64,000 nt of DNA from Nitrosopumilaceae archaeon (GTDB lineage Archaea > Thermoproteota > Nitrososphaeria > Nitrososphaerales > Nitrosopumilaceae), in NCBI GenBank assembly GCA_035631875.1, contig DASQHX010000013.1, positions 1 to 64,000 on the forward strand, in the 5' to 3' direction. The notes beneath the pieces are model-generated. The model had not been told where the DNA came from. It was given only the letters and a program-made list of their open reading frames with translations, and ran no database searches. Positions within the stretch are counted from its first letter, which is position 1. The number at the start of each line of letters is the position of its first letter. A program made the translations under genes and the position numbers. Below are positions 52,787 to 61,786 of this stretch, piece after piece.

Positions 52787-54202
52787 ATGGAATTGTATGA
52801 TTTTGCTGAAAAGTCAATGCAGTTTGCAATGGATTGTGGTGCCCAATATTGTGATGTTAGGTATGAAGCAGTACAAAGTGATGGATTTCTTTTAGAAAAT
52901 GGTGAGATTGAACATTTTACATCTTCAAGGGACTCTGGAATGGGAATTAGAGTGCTTGCTAATGGGGCATGGGGATTTTTTTCCATTTCTAATCCAAAGT
53001 CACTAGATGAGATAAAAAATGCCACACTAGATGCAGTAAAAAGTGCATTACATTATTCTACAAATAAAAAACAAAAGGTAAAACTTGCAGAGTGTCATGT
53101 ATATGTAGATGAGATAAATTTCCCAGTATCAAGAAAACCCACACTAGAGGAGCTGACAAAAATTGGTTTTGAGTGTGATGGAATAATACATAGTAAAAAA
53201 AGAATTCACAAATCTTCCATATCAATGGAGCATGATACTATTTCAAAATATTTTGTAAACAGTGATGGCGCAAAAATAACTCAAAGATTCGAGGATACAA
53301 TAGCCAATGTTACCGCAACTGCACATGAATCTGGCCTGACAGAATCTGTTAATGCTACAGAAGGGGGCAGGGGAGGATTGGAGATGATACTAGATAAAAA
53401 TAACATCATGAATACATCTGAATTTGTAGCACAAAAGGCATCAGAGCTTTTAGATGCTAAAACTGCTAAAGAAGATAAAGCAACTGTTGTAATGAATCCT
53501 GATTTTGTTGCACTACTCTCGCATGAAATTCTAGGTCATCCTTCAGAGGCAGATAGAGTACTTGGAAAGGAAATGGCTTGGGCGGGGGGTGCTTGGTGGG
53601 CAGGAAAGCTAGGAGAAAAAATTGGTTCTGAGAAATTAAATGTAATAGATGATCCTACACTGCCTAGTCTTGGATATTACAAATATGATGATGAGGGAGT
53701 TTTTGCAAAACCAAAATCACTGATAGAAAATGGCATTCTAATAAATCACATGCAAAGCAGAGAAACTGCATCTATTTTCAATACAGAGCCAAATTCCGGA
53801 ATGCGAGCTACAGGCTATGGGTTTATGCCGTTAATTAGAATGGCATGTACGGCAATAAAGGGAGGAGATTGGGATCCTCAAGAAATGATAAAAGAAGTAA
53901 AAAATGGCTATCTTATTTCTAACATGAAAGTTCCATCTATTGATATGATGAGATACAACTGGAGCATATCGTGCCAGTTTGCACAAAAGATAGAGAATGG
54001 CGAATTAGGAGAATTACTTAGGGATGTGATTGTTATGGGAATTGCACCTGATTTTTTCAATTCTATTGATGCATGTGGAAAAGATTTCACAATAAGACCA
54101 ATTACAAATTGCGGTAAGGGCGATCCTATGCAAATTATGCGAATGGGTAATGGTGGGCCACATGTGAGAGGAATTGCTACAGTAAAAAGTGTGGGAACAT
54201 AA
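52787..54202 (+). CDS. tldD: TldD-family metalloprotease
   Basis: A 471-residue TldD/PmbA-superfamily protein. The HExxxH zinc motif is H246-E-I-L-G-H251 (SHEILGHPSEADR), which marks the catalytic TldD subunit; C-terminal YGFMPLIRMACTAIKGGDWDP and TIRPITNCGKGDPMQ are conserved blocks, the latter holding the third Cys ligand. In bacteria TldD works with TldE to process peptides such as microcin B17. A TldE partner is not in the window. The stop overlaps the ATG of the next gene (TAATG), so tldD, the type IV UDG and the alkyl-adenine glycosylase form one operon. Confidence 0.93.
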   Translation: MELYDFAEKSMQFAMDCGAQYCDVRYEAVQSDGFLLENGEIEHFTSSRDSGMGIRVLANGAWGFFSISNPKSLDEIKNATLDAVKSALHYSTNKKQKVKLAECHVYVDEINFPVSRKPTLEELTKIGFECDGIIHSKKRIHKSSISMEHDTISKYFVNSDGAKITQRFEDTIANVTATAHESGLTESVNATEGGRGGLEMILDKNNIMNTSEFVAQKASELLDAKTAKEDKATVVMNPDFVALLSHEILGHPSEADRVLGKEMAWAGGAWWAGKLGEKIGSEKLNVIDDPTLPSLGYYKYDDEGVFAKPKSLIENGILINHMQSRETASIFNTEPNSGMRATGYGFMPLIRMACTAIKGGDWDPQEMIKEVKNGYLISNMKVPSIDMMRYNWSISCQFAQKIENGELGELLRDVIVMGIAPDFFNSIDACGKDFTIRPITNCGKGDPMQIMRMGNGGPHVRGIATVKSVGT

Positions 54203-54783
54203 TGTCAGATTTGATGGATGCATTACGATTACAAGTAATATCATGTACAAAATGTAATCTTTCAAAATCAAGAACTAATGCTGTTGCAGGAAAAGGAAAT
54301 TACAATGCAGAAATAATGTTCATAGGGGAAGCACCAGGAAGAAACGAGGATCTAAAGGGCGAGCCATTTGTGGGTGCTGCAGGAAAAATTCTATCAGAAG
54401 CATTAGAGTATGCTGGTCTATCAAGAGATGATGTTTTTATAACAAATGTTGTAAAATGCAGGCCACCAAACAACAGAGTACCACTAGAAGAAGAAAGAGA
54501 TTCCTGTCACCAATACCTATCTGGAGAGCTTGATATCATTAAACCCAAAATTATCTGTATATTGGGAAATACTGCATATGCTTCTATCTTGGGTGGTGAC
54601 TCTATCACAAAGAACAGGGGTAGAATAATAAAAAAAAATAACCAGTTGTATTTTCTTAGTGTACATCCAGCAGCGGTAATATACACCCCAACTCTTGGAC
54701 AGGTCTTAAAAGATGACATTAAAACACTGGTAGAAACACTTGAGAAAATGAAAAAAGGAATCAAAGTAGAGACTATACCATGA
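54202..54783 (+). CDS. Type IV uracil-DNA glycosylase (iron-sulphur)
   Basis: A 193-residue family 4 UDG. C15 and C18 (SCTKCNL) plus C in VVKCRPP (about 84) and C in RDSCHQYL (about 101) are the four [4Fe-4S] ligands. Motif A is GEAPGRNEDLKGEPFVGAAGK (about 41-61; E and N activate water), and motif B is SVHPAAV (about 153-159). It removes uracil arising from cytosine deamination. It overlaps tldD by 1 bp and the glycosylase after it by 4 bp. Confidence 0.95.
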   Translation: MSDLMDALRLQVISCTKCNLSKSRTNAVAGKGNYNAEIMFIGEAPGRNEDLKGEPFVGAAGKILSEALEYAGLSRDDVFITNVVKCRPPNNRVPLEEERDSCHQYLSGELDIIKPKIICILGNTAYASILGGDSITKNRGRIIKKNNQLYFLSVHPAAVIYTPTLGQVLKDDIKTLVETLEKMKKGIKVETIP

Positions 54784-55334
54784 GAATTATCTCACGGTCA
54801 TTTTATGATAGAGATACAGTTGATGTTGCACAAGATTTGATAGGCAAACTGCTTGTACGAAGAATTGGACAAAAAATAATCTCTGGCATGATAGTTGAGA
54901 CAGAAGCATATGGATACAAAGATGATGCAGCTAGTCATTCTTTTGTAGGTATGACAGAAAGAAACAAGGCAATGTTTGGGCAGGTAGGAAAGGCATATGT
55001 CTATTTCACATATGGCATGCATTATTGTGTAAACGTGGTTGCAAAAAATAATGATTTTGGAGCAGGCGCTGTTCTTTTTCGTGCACTAGAACCAATAGAG
55101 GGAATTGATTTTATGATAAAACAACGAAAAACCACAATCTCAAACCTTGCAAACGGTCCTGCAAAACTCACACAGGCATTACAAATAACAAAAAAGCAAT
55201 ATGGCGAGGATTTGACAAAACGTTCTGGTTTATTTGTTATTGAAGGAAAGGAAATAAAAAAATCTGAAATTAAGGCAAGGCCAAGAATTGGAATTAAAAA
55301 AGCAACTGATAAACTTTGGAATTTTAGTTTATAG
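54780..55334 (+). CDS. 3-methyladenine/alkyladenine DNA glycosylase (AAG/MPG type)
   Basis: A 184-residue DNA-3-methyladenine glycosylase of the human AAG type. Start RIISRSFYDRDTVDVAQDLIGKLLVR is the family N-terminus; ETEAYGYKDDAASHSFVGMTERNKAMFG (about 41-68) holds the catalytic Glu and the base-stacking Tyr; YVYFTYGMHYCVNVV (about 75-89) has the intercalating Tyr; NGPAKLTQAL (about 122-131) is another invariant block. It excises alkylated purines. Its ATG overlaps the end of the UDG gene, giving a base-excision-repair operon. Confidence 0.95.
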   Translation: MRIISRSFYDRDTVDVAQDLIGKLLVRRIGQKIISGMIVETEAYGYKDDAASHSFVGMTERNKAMFGQVGKAYVYFTYGMHYCVNVVAKNNDFGAGAVLFRALEPIEGIDFMIKQRKTTISNLANGPAKLTQALQITKKQYGEDLTKRSGLFVIEGKEIKKSEIKARPRIGIKKATDKLWNFSL

Positions 55335-55343
55335 TTTTCAATT

Positions 55344-56561
55344 TTAAGATGCCGCAGGTCTTGCTTGTAGCAATAAGGTCAAGTCCATTGTTTTACCCAG
55401 TCTGTTTATTGTTAAAACTACTTTGTCTCCAACAGATTTCTGATCATCCACATAGGAGATAACATCATAGATTGTTTTAATTGGGTGCCCATCAACTGCA
55501 GTGATTATGTCTCCTCCATGAGGAATGTTGTTATTATCCAAAGTAGCAGGTACCAGTCCTGCCTTGAATGCAGGCCCATCTTTTACAACTTGATCAACAA
55601 TTACACCCTTGTAATTTCTGGCCAATCCATTTGCTAATGCAACATCTGGATTCATGCTAGTTCCAGCTATGCCAAGCCATGGATGTGCATATGTTCCGTT
55701 TTTGATTAATTGTGGAACCACTCGCTGAATTGAATTAGATGGAATGGCAAATCCAACTCCAGAAAATTCACCTGTGTTTGTATTAATGGCAGTATTCATC
55801 CCAATTATCTCACCTTGGGTGTTTAGCAATGGCCCTCCTGAATTGCCAGGATTGATGGGAGCATCTACTTGAATTACATCAGGTATGTTAAATCCCAAGT
55901 TTTCATTTGGTAAGAGGCGACCAACCTGACTGATTATTCCATGTGTCATTGTATCACTCAGACCAAATGGATTGCCTATTGCAATTACTTGCTGGCCCAC
56001 CTCAAGTTGTGATGAATCTCCAAATATTAGAGGCGTGATATTTTCATCTGAAAAATTATCAATTATTTGTATAACTGCAATGTCATTATCAGGATCAGTT
56101 CCTACTACTTTGGCAGTATAGGTATTTCCATCAACAAAAGTGACATTTACAGTTTTTGATCCTTCTACTACATGATTGTTTGTAATAATGCGTCCTTCTT
56201 TATCATATACAAATCCAGAACCAAGTCTAGTGGATTGACTTTGAAGCGGCATTCCGTTTATGATTACATTGTTGTCTACAGTTGAGACCTTGCTTGTTAT
56301 CTGGACAACAGAATTTTCTACTTTTTTAAATATTGATGTAAGATCTGATTGTCCAGTTGATGTCTGATCTGATGAACCGGGAGGACCAGGAGGGCCCTGT
56401 GGACCTTGTATGCCTTGTGGACCAGGTGGACCTTGGGGACCAGGTGCTATTGCAAGAGAATTTTTCGTAAGGGGATTACCATTAGTAGATTGAATTGTAA
56501 CTATGGCTGCAAGAATTATTACTGCAGTTATAAGAATAACCTCTGTCCTTTTCGTTTCTTG
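55344..56561 (-). CDS. HtrA-like serine protease with collagen-like linker; no canonical start codon in frame
   Basis: The frame from 56561 encodes an N-terminal membrane helix ([18 protein letters not shown]), a Gly-x-x collagen-like stretch ([20 protein letters not shown]), then [13 protein letters not shown], the usual first strand of HtrA proteases. The protease carries the triad His (TNNHVVEG), Asp (DNDIAVIQI) and Ser (NPGNSGGPL), then one PDZ domain (GLVPA[19 protein letters not shown]). An ATG occurs only at 56252 (302 residues), after the membrane helix, linker and first strand. No ATG, GTG or TTG lies in frame between there and the TGA at 56562-56564. A GTG at 56565 is in a different frame, so a frameshift, an unusual start or a sequence error is implied. 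It would degrade or chaperone exported proteins outside the membrane. Confidence 0.82.
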   Translation of the reverse strand, partial: QETKRTEVILITAVIILAAIVTIQSTNGNPLTKNSLAIAPGPQGPPGPQGIQGPQGPPGPPGSSDQTSTGQSDLTSIFKKVENSVVQITSKVSTVDNNVIINGMPLQSQSTRLGSGFVYDKEGRIITNNHVVEGSKTVNVTFVDGNTYTAKVVGTDPDNDIAVIQIIDNFSDENITPLIFGDSSQLEVGQQVIAIGNPFGLSDTMTHGIISQVGRLLPNENLGFNIPDVIQVDAPINPGNSGGPLLNTQGEIIGMNTAINTNTGEFSGVGFAIPSNSIQRVVPQLIKNGTYAHPWLGIAGTSMNPDVALANGLARNYKGVIVDQVVKDGPAFKAGLVPATLDNNNIPHGGDIITAVDGHPIKTIYDVISYVDDQKSVGDKVVLTINRLGKTMDLTLLLQARPAAS

Positions 56562-56665
56562 TCACCGAAGTAAAATATTTTAAAAGTAATAGATATTCTT
56601 TACGAATCATTGTTCTTCAATGAACCTTAGTTACCTAAATATACACAAGCATAGATTATTTATCA

Positions 56666-57163
56666 GTGCGAAAACATCAAAAAAACAATAATAAAAATAA
56701 ATTCTTTACTAGAGGCACAATTATTGGTATTGCAGTTATTGCAGCAGCGGCATCAATTGGCGGATATTTTTCCTTGGGTACTCTGATTCCAGTTAATGGA
56801 ACAACTCCAGTTTTTGCACCTCCTACTAATATTTACATTCTGGCTACACATGATAGTCAGAATGGTTATTATTTTGAAGAGCAATCAACCAGGCAAGGCA
56901 AAAAAACTCTGGCATCAGGCGCAATAGACGCATCAATTCATGTAATTAAGGGACAATTAGTGGCTCTTCACGTAATCAATGAGGATAAAGAGACTGGAAC
57001 ACAACATGATCTAAACATAGATGAATTCAACGTACATACTAAAAAATTGAATTATTTCCAAGCACAGACAATCAATTTCATTGCCGATAAAGCTGGCACG
57101 TTCAAGTATTATTCTACAATTCATCCTGAAATGAAAAGTAACCTGATAGTAGATTCTGGATAA
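56666..57163 (+). CDS. Membrane-anchored cupredoxin-like protein lacking the Cys ligand
   Basis: A 165-residue protein with an N-terminal anchor helix (about 17-36, RGTIIGIAVIAAAASIGGYF) and a single cupredoxin barrel. The first copper His lies in TQHDLNI, and the ligand loop reads YYSTIHPEM: the His and Met of the C-x-x-H-x-x-x-M motif are there but the Cys is replaced by Ser. Without it the usual blue type 1 site cannot form; a colourless or Cu(I)-binding site, or a structural barrel, is possible. The start is GTG at 56666. It is divergent from the HtrA gene. Confidence 0.85.
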   Translation: MRKHQKNNNKNKFFTRGTIIGIAVIAAAASIGGYFSLGTLIPVNGTTPVFAPPTNIYILATHDSQNGYYFEEQSTRQGKKTLASGAIDASIHVIKGQLVALHVINEDKETGTQHDLNIDEFNVHTKKLNYFQAQTINFIADKAGTFKYYSTIHPEMKSNLIVDSG

Positions 57164-57186
57164 TTAAATAAAACAAATTCTAGAAA

Positions 57187-58629
57187 TTAATAGCCACGGC
57201 CAAATATTGCCATCTCTTTGCTAGGTTTCTTACATATTATACATGGTGCATCTGATTTTTTACTATCAAAAGGAAGCACACGAATGTCTGCACCTGTTGT
57301 TTCCTCTATTTTTTCTTCACATTTTTGATCACCACACCAAGGAGAACTCAAAAACAAACCCTTTTCTAATTCTAATTTAAATTTCTCAAAATCTATTACT
57401 ACTCTAGTTTTTTCAGCCAAGAGGTTCTTTGCTTTTTCAAAGAGACTCTGATGTATCTCGTTTAGTGTTGATTCGATACCAGTCTCAATATCGCCAAAAG
57501 AAATATCAGTCTTTTTTTGATTGTCTCGTCTTACTAGTACCATCTTACCTTTTGCTAGATCTTTTGGCCCAATCTCTATTCTTAAAGGAACACCCTTCAT
57601 CTCCCAATCATGAAATTTGTAGCCAGGTGTAAATTCATCTCTTGTATCAATGTGAACTCTAATTTTCTTTTTTGATAATATTTCCTCTACTTCTTTTGAT
57701 TTTTTAATAATCTGCTCTTTATCAGACTCTGAATAATAAATTGGAACAATTACTGCTTGAATTGGTGCCACTTGAGGGGGCAAAACCAAGCCTTTGTCAT
57801 CTCCATGAACCATTATCAAGGCTCCTATCAATCGCCAAGAAACACCCCATGATGTCTGCCATGCAAATTTTTCCACATTTTCTTTATCTAAGAATTTGAC
57901 ATCGAACGGTTTTGAGAAATTCTGCCCTAGAAAATGAGACGTTCCCATTTGGAGAGCCTTGCCATCTGGCATTATTGCTTCCATGGTTGTGGTATAGACT
58001 GCACCTACAAATTTTTCTTTCTCAGTTTTTTTACCAGTAATTACTGGTATGGCCAATTCCTCTTCCACTGTTTTTTTGTATAATTCAAGTATTAGCATTA
58101 CCTCTTGTTCAGCTTCCTCTTTTGTTGCATGCACAGTATGTCCCTCTTGCCATAAGAATTCTGATGTTCTAAGGAAAGGTTTTGTTGATTTTATTTCTGC
58201 ACGTAGTGCGGTGTTCCAAAAATTAATCTTCAATGGTAGATCTCTCCAACTTTTTATCCATTTAGAATACATGGAATATGCCAGAGTCTCAGAAGTTGGT
58301 CTTAATGCAAGCTTGTCTCCCAACTCTGAATTTCCAGAATGGGTTACCCAAAAAACTTCTGGATTAAATCCTGCAAAATGTTTTGATTCTTTACTAAGAA
58401 GTGATTCTGGAATTAAAACTGGCAAAAAACCATTCTGGTGACCAGTCTTTTTTAGTTTTTCATCAAGTGAATTTTTTAGCGACTCCCAAATTGAGTATCC
58501 ATATGGTCTGAGCACGATTAGGCCCTTGACAGGAGCATAATCTGCAAGCTCTGCCTTGATTACAACCTGTGTGTACCATTCACTAAAATTTTCATTTTTT
58601 TTGGCTGTTATACCTATCTCTTTACTCAA
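57187..58629 (-). CDS. proS: Prolyl-tRNA synthetase (archaeal/eukaryotic type)
   Basis: A 480-residue class II aminoacyl-tRNA synthetase. Motif 2 (FLRTSEFLWQEGHTVHATKEEAE, about 155-177) and motif 3 (GVSWRLIGALIMVHGDD, about 271-287) are clear; Pro-site residues TSETLAYSMYSKW match the archaeal type. The anticodon-binding domain (PIQAVIVPIYY onward) is followed by the C-terminal zinc-binding domain with CGDQKC and CIICKK, ending in the conserved terminal Tyr (FGRGY). It charges tRNA-Pro. It starts at the ATG at 58629; the upstream gene at 58672 is on the same strand. Confidence 0.97.
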   Translation of the reverse strand: MSKEIGITAKKNENFSEWYTQVVIKAELADYAPVKGLIVLRPYGYSIWESLKNSLDEKLKKTGHQNGFLPVLIPESLLSKESKHFAGFNPEVFWVTHSGNSELGDKLALRPTSETLAYSMYSKWIKSWRDLPLKINFWNTALRAEIKSTKPFLRTSEFLWQEGHTVHATKEEAEQEVMLILELYKKTVEEELAIPVITGKKTEKEKFVGAVYTTTMEAIMPDGKALQMGTSHFLGQNFSKPFDVKFLDKENVEKFAWQTSWGVSWRLIGALIMVHGDDKGLVLPPQVAPIQAVIVPIYYSESDKEQIIKKSKEVEEILSKKKIRVHIDTRDEFTPGYKFHDWEMKGVPLRIEIGPKDLAKGKMVLVRRDNQKKTDISFGDIETGIESTLNEIHQSLFEKAKNLLAEKTRVVIDFEKFKLELEKGLFLSSPWCGDQKCEEKIEETTGADIRVLPFDSKKSDAPCIICKKPSKEMAIFGRGY

Positions 58630-58671
58630 TTTACATCAATTTGGGATATGTACTAATGAGCTTTCTGGTCT

Positions 58672-58965
58672 TTAGAGTGGGTCGCCTTTACAAAGTACTT
58701 TTCCTGTTATTCTACTTTGAAAGTTTGGGCAAACAAAACATTGGACAAATCCAATCTCTGATTTAAGAACTGGGCAATCTACGGCTTCTTCTTTCATTCG
58801 CTTGAGCATTTTTGGGCTGACACCTTTTAATTTCAATTTGCCCTTGTCATCCATCATGCCTGAAGCTTTCAACTCATCTTTGATCTTATCTGAAAGCTTG
58901 TATGGCGCAGTGGCTACCTTGATAGTGACTTCATATTTGTGTGGAAGCTCGCCCATGATGTTCAT
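58672..58965 (-). CDS. Conserved-looking small hypothetical protein with Cys motif
   Basis: A 97-residue protein (94 if the ATG at 58956, MGELPHKYEV, is used). The N-terminal half has a strand (YEVTIKVATAPYKLS) and helices with K-L-K-G motifs; the C-terminal half has CPVLKSEIGFVQCFVCPNFQSRITGKVLC, four Cys spaced as in a small zinc or iron-sulphur knuckle (C-x12-C-x2-C-x11-C). It lies 42 bp upstream of proS on the same strand, so it may be in one transcript. I do not recognise a named family. Confidence 0.68.
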   Translation of the reverse strand: MNIMGELPHKYEVTIKVATAPYKLSDKIKDELKASGMMDDKGKLKLKGVSPKMLKRMKEEAVDCPVLKSEIGFVQCFVCPNFQSRITGKVLCKGDPL

Positions 58966-59060
58966 CAGAAATTGCGAAATATATTGCTAGTGGTTTTATC
59001 AAAAATCCGATCTATCAAAACTTAATATAATCTAGATTTGTGTTGTCAAACTGAAACTAG

Positions 59061-59711
59061 TTGCTAGCGATTTTTGACGTTGAGGGTGTTTTGCTTGATG
59101 CAGAATTTCTTCCAATACTTGCTGAAAAAATAAACAAGCAAGATGAAATTTGGGAGATTACACGAAAGGGTATTGAGGGTGTCATAGATTGGGAAGAAGG
59201 TCTCAAAACCAGAATTAATGCACTAAAGGGTATAGACTATAAAACATGCAAAGAGATTGCTGATTCTCTACCAATTATGACTGGTGCAAAAGAAATTTGT
59301 CGTGCACTAAAGGCGGCTGGATGGAAGTTACTTGCAGTATCTGGAGGATTTACAATAATGACAGACAGACTCAAAAAAGAATTAGGACTTGATTATGTTT
59401 TTTCAAACGAACTTGTTTTCAAAGATGGAAAATTAGATGACGTTATAATTCACGTGGATTCTGACAAGGCAAAATCTGCTATAATAAAAGTAAATGAATG
59501 GAAGGAAAAAAAGGAAAACATTGTTGTAGTAGTTGATGGTGCAAATGATATCAAACTTTTCAATATCTGTGGTCTTGGTGTGGCATTTAGGGCACAGGAT
59601 GTTGTGAAAGACTTGGCTACTGTAACTCTTGAGGAAAAGGATCTCTCATTGTTGATTGATATCATTAACAAACATTATGGAATGAATCTTGAATTACAAA
59701 CTGTTGCGTAA
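59061..59711 (+). CDS. HAD-family phosphatase, phosphoserine phosphatase-like
   Basis: A 216-residue HAD-IB type phosphatase. Motif I is AIFDVEGVLLDAEF (D6 nucleophile; the second acid is E8 rather than D, as in ThrH-type phosphoserine/homoserine phosphotransferases), motif II is LAVSGGF (about 94-100), the motif III Lys is in DKAKSAII (about 135-142), and motif IV is VVVDGANDIKLF (about 156-167, D-x-x-N-D). The cap domain is four-helical with E-x-x-x-R. The reaction is probably dephosphorylation of phosphoserine. The start is the TTG at 59061. Confidence 0.85.
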   Translation: MLAIFDVEGVLLDAEFLPILAEKINKQDEIWEITRKGIEGVIDWEEGLKTRINALKGIDYKTCKEIADSLPIMTGAKEICRALKAAGWKLLAVSGGFTIMTDRLKKELGLDYVFSNELVFKDGKLDDVIIHVDSDKAKSAIIKVNEWKEKKENIVVVVDGANDIKLFNICGLGVAFRAQDVVKDLATVTLEEKDLSLLIDIINKHYGMNLELQTVA

Positions 59712-59751
59712 TTAGATATTATTTTAAATCCACAGGCAATAGAATTTACAA

Positions 59752-60489
59752 ATGTCATTAGAAATAATCCCAGTTAAGATTGATAAAGAAATAGAGCAAG
59801 ATGATGACATTTCTGAATTGGTATTGTCCACATCAAAACCAGAAATTAAAGACGGTGATATTCTAATCGTAACACAAAAAATAATATCTAAACAGGAAGG
59901 ACGTATGGTACAACTATCCACAATAACTCCATCTCTTCTTGCAACAGGTATTGGCAGTGAATATGGAAAAAATCCACAGGTTATACAAAAAATACTTGAT
60001 GAATCAAAACGTATAGTGAGATTAAAGGACGGTATAATAATATCTGAAACCATTCATGGATTTGTATGTGCTAATGCTGGAGTTGACGAAAGCAATGTCA
60101 AGCAGGGATATGTTACACTATTACCAAAAGATGCAAACGCATCTGCACAAAAATTAAGAGAGTCAATAATGAAAAAAACAGGAAAGAATGTTGCCATAAT
60201 AATATCAGATACATTTGGCAGACCATTTAGAATGGGTCAAACAAACTGTGCTATTGGATTTGCTGGTATTTCGGCAATTGCTGATTATATTGGAACAAAA
60301 GATAGTTTTGGTCGGATTTTACATGTTACTGAAATTGCAATTATTGATGAGATATGTTCTGCATCAGAACTAGTTATGGGCAAATCTCTCAATACTCCTA
60401 TTAGTATTGTAAGAAATTACAAATTTAGTGATTCAAAAAGTGATATGAAGGATCTGCTTAGGCCAAAAAATGAAGATCTCTTTAGGTAA
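59752..60489 (+). CDS. cofE: Coenzyme F420-0:L-glutamate ligase
   Basis: A 245-residue CofE. Start EIIPVKIDKEIEQDDDISELVL, then DGDILIVTQKIISKQEGR (about 35-52), IDESKRIVR, and SDTFGRPFRMGQTNCAIGFAGI (about 147-168) with the conserved R and N, match the family. The enzyme adds glutamates to F420-0 using GTP, giving F420-2. Thaumarchaea use F420 for oxidoreductases. ATG at 59752. It is separated by 41 bp from the phosphatase in the same direction. Confidence 0.93.
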   Translation: MSLEIIPVKIDKEIEQDDDISELVLSTSKPEIKDGDILIVTQKIISKQEGRMVQLSTITPSLLATGIGSEYGKNPQVIQKILDESKRIVRLKDGIIISETIHGFVCANAGVDESNVKQGYVTLLPKDANASAQKLRESIMKKTGKNVAIIISDTFGRPFRMGQTNCAIGFAGISAIADYIGTKDSFGRILHVTEIAIIDEICSASELVMGKSLNTPISIVRNYKFSDSKSDMKDLLRPKNEDLFR

Positions 60490-60549
60490 ACCATATTCAC
60501 AATTATTGAAATAAAGAATATATTCTAAAGTAAGCAGTACGAATAGACG

Positions 60550-61470
60550 TTGAGTATTTTAAAAGTAGAGCTACATTGTCACAACGAGTTTTCTAATTTT
60601 CAACTTGGCATAAAAGAAACCCCATATGATTGCGGGATTAGTGTCTCTGAACAATTAGAACAGGCACATAAGATTGGATTGGATGCCTTTTTTATCACAA
60701 ATCATAATACTTTGGATGGATTTTCTTCCTTGCTTGAATATAAGGAAAATCATGAAAAATTCAAGAATCTCAAGGTCTATCCAGCAGAAGAGATTACCAC
60801 TGATGCTGGAATACATGTTGTTGCATATGGACTTTCTAAAACAATAAAATCTGGACAGACCTTGGATGAAATACTTGATGCGATTAAATCACAAGGAGCC
60901 ATCTCATGTGCGCCTCATCCATTTGCTCTAAGTAATGGTTTACGCGAACAAGCAATACTGTGTGATCTAATTGAAGTCTTTAACAGTAATAATGTTGATA
61001 GGTATTCAAATCTACGTGCGTCATATTTTGCCAAAAGTAACAACATGATTGAAGTGGCAGGAAGTGATTCTCATGTTGTATCCACACTAGGAAGGTGTGT
61101 TAATTTGATTGACTCTGAAAATACATTAGATGATATGTTGTATGCAATGCGTAAAGGAAAAATCTCTATTGGGAAAACAGGTTATGTTACAAGTAAGGAA
61201 ATGATAGAGCATGCAAAATATAAAATTGAAAATTCAAAAGATGACATTATAAAATATTTTCAGCAAACACATCCACATCTGACAGGACTTTGTATTTTTT
61301 TAATTAGAACGTTTGAATCCAATCCAAACAGTCTGATGTGGACAGCTGTGTATAAAATTGCAGTACATCTGACAACAAAACTATCTAACAAAATAAATTT
61401 CAAAAATCATGATCATACAATTTTATATGAACGTAATTTGAGAGCAATACTGCCCATGATCCTCACTTGA
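60550..61470 (+). CDS. PHP-domain phosphoesterase
   Basis: A 306-residue PHP-family metal-dependent phosphoesterase. The first motif is VELHCHNEFS (7-16, H-x-H), the second FITNHNTLDGF (about 47-57, with H and N), then VYPAEEITTDAGIHVVAYG (E and H), CAPHPF (about 119-124) and VAGSDSHV (about 175-182), giving the usual nine-ligand trinuclear metal site. It may hydrolyse nucleotide or small phosphate esters (for example pAp); the substrate is not readable. C-terminal 80 residues are helical and extra to the domain. The start is TTG at 60550. Confidence 0.87.
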   Translation: MSILKVELHCHNEFSNFQLGIKETPYDCGISVSEQLEQAHKIGLDAFFITNHNTLDGFSSLLEYKENHEKFKNLKVYPAEEITTDAGIHVVAYGLSKTIKSGQTLDEILDAIKSQGAISCAPHPFALSNGLREQAILCDLIEVFNSNNVDRYSNLRASYFAKSNNMIEVAGSDSHVVSTLGRCVNLIDSENTLDDMLYAMRKGKISIGKTGYVTSKEMIEHAKYKIENSKDDIIKYFQQTHPHLTGLCIFLIRTFESNPNSLMWTAVYKIAVHLTTKLSNKINFKNHDHTILYERNLRAILPMILT

Positions 61471-61543
61471 GAAAACATTTTCTGTATACAAGAATAGATT
61501 TTAATATCACATTGCGGTCATTTTAAATTATAAGGTGAAATAA

Positions 61544-61783
61544 ATGTCAGAATTAGGACCAGCTAAGACAATTGATGTACGTGGATTGTTTTGCCCAGAA
61601 CCTGTATTTAGAACAAAAATAGAAATTGAAAGAATGACAGTAGGAAACGTTCTAAAAGTGATTGCAGATGATCCTGCATCTGAAGAAGATATATCAAGAT
61701 GGGTAAATAGAAACGGCCATCAGCTTTTAGAATTAAAAAAGAATGACAAAGATCTAGAGTTCACCATAAAAAAGGTGAAGTAA
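61544..61783 (+). CDS. TusA-like sulphur-carrier protein
   Basis: A 79-residue SirA/TusA-family protein with the C-P-x-P motif at LFCPEPVFRTKIEIERM (C17 carries the persulphide). The second strand VGNVLKVIADDPASEEDISRWVNRNGHQL has the family D-D-P-x-x-x-x-D-I block. ATG with GGTGA 6 bp upstream. It is 3 bp before cysteine synthase (same direction), so sulphur transfer and cysteine synthesis are linked here. It may deliver sulphur to thiolation of tRNA or to cofactor assembly. Confidence 0.9.
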   Translation: MSELGPAKTIDVRGLFCPEPVFRTKIEIERMTVGNVLKVIADDPASEEDISRWVNRNGHQLLELKKNDKDLEFTIKKVK

Positions 61784-61786
61784 TAC

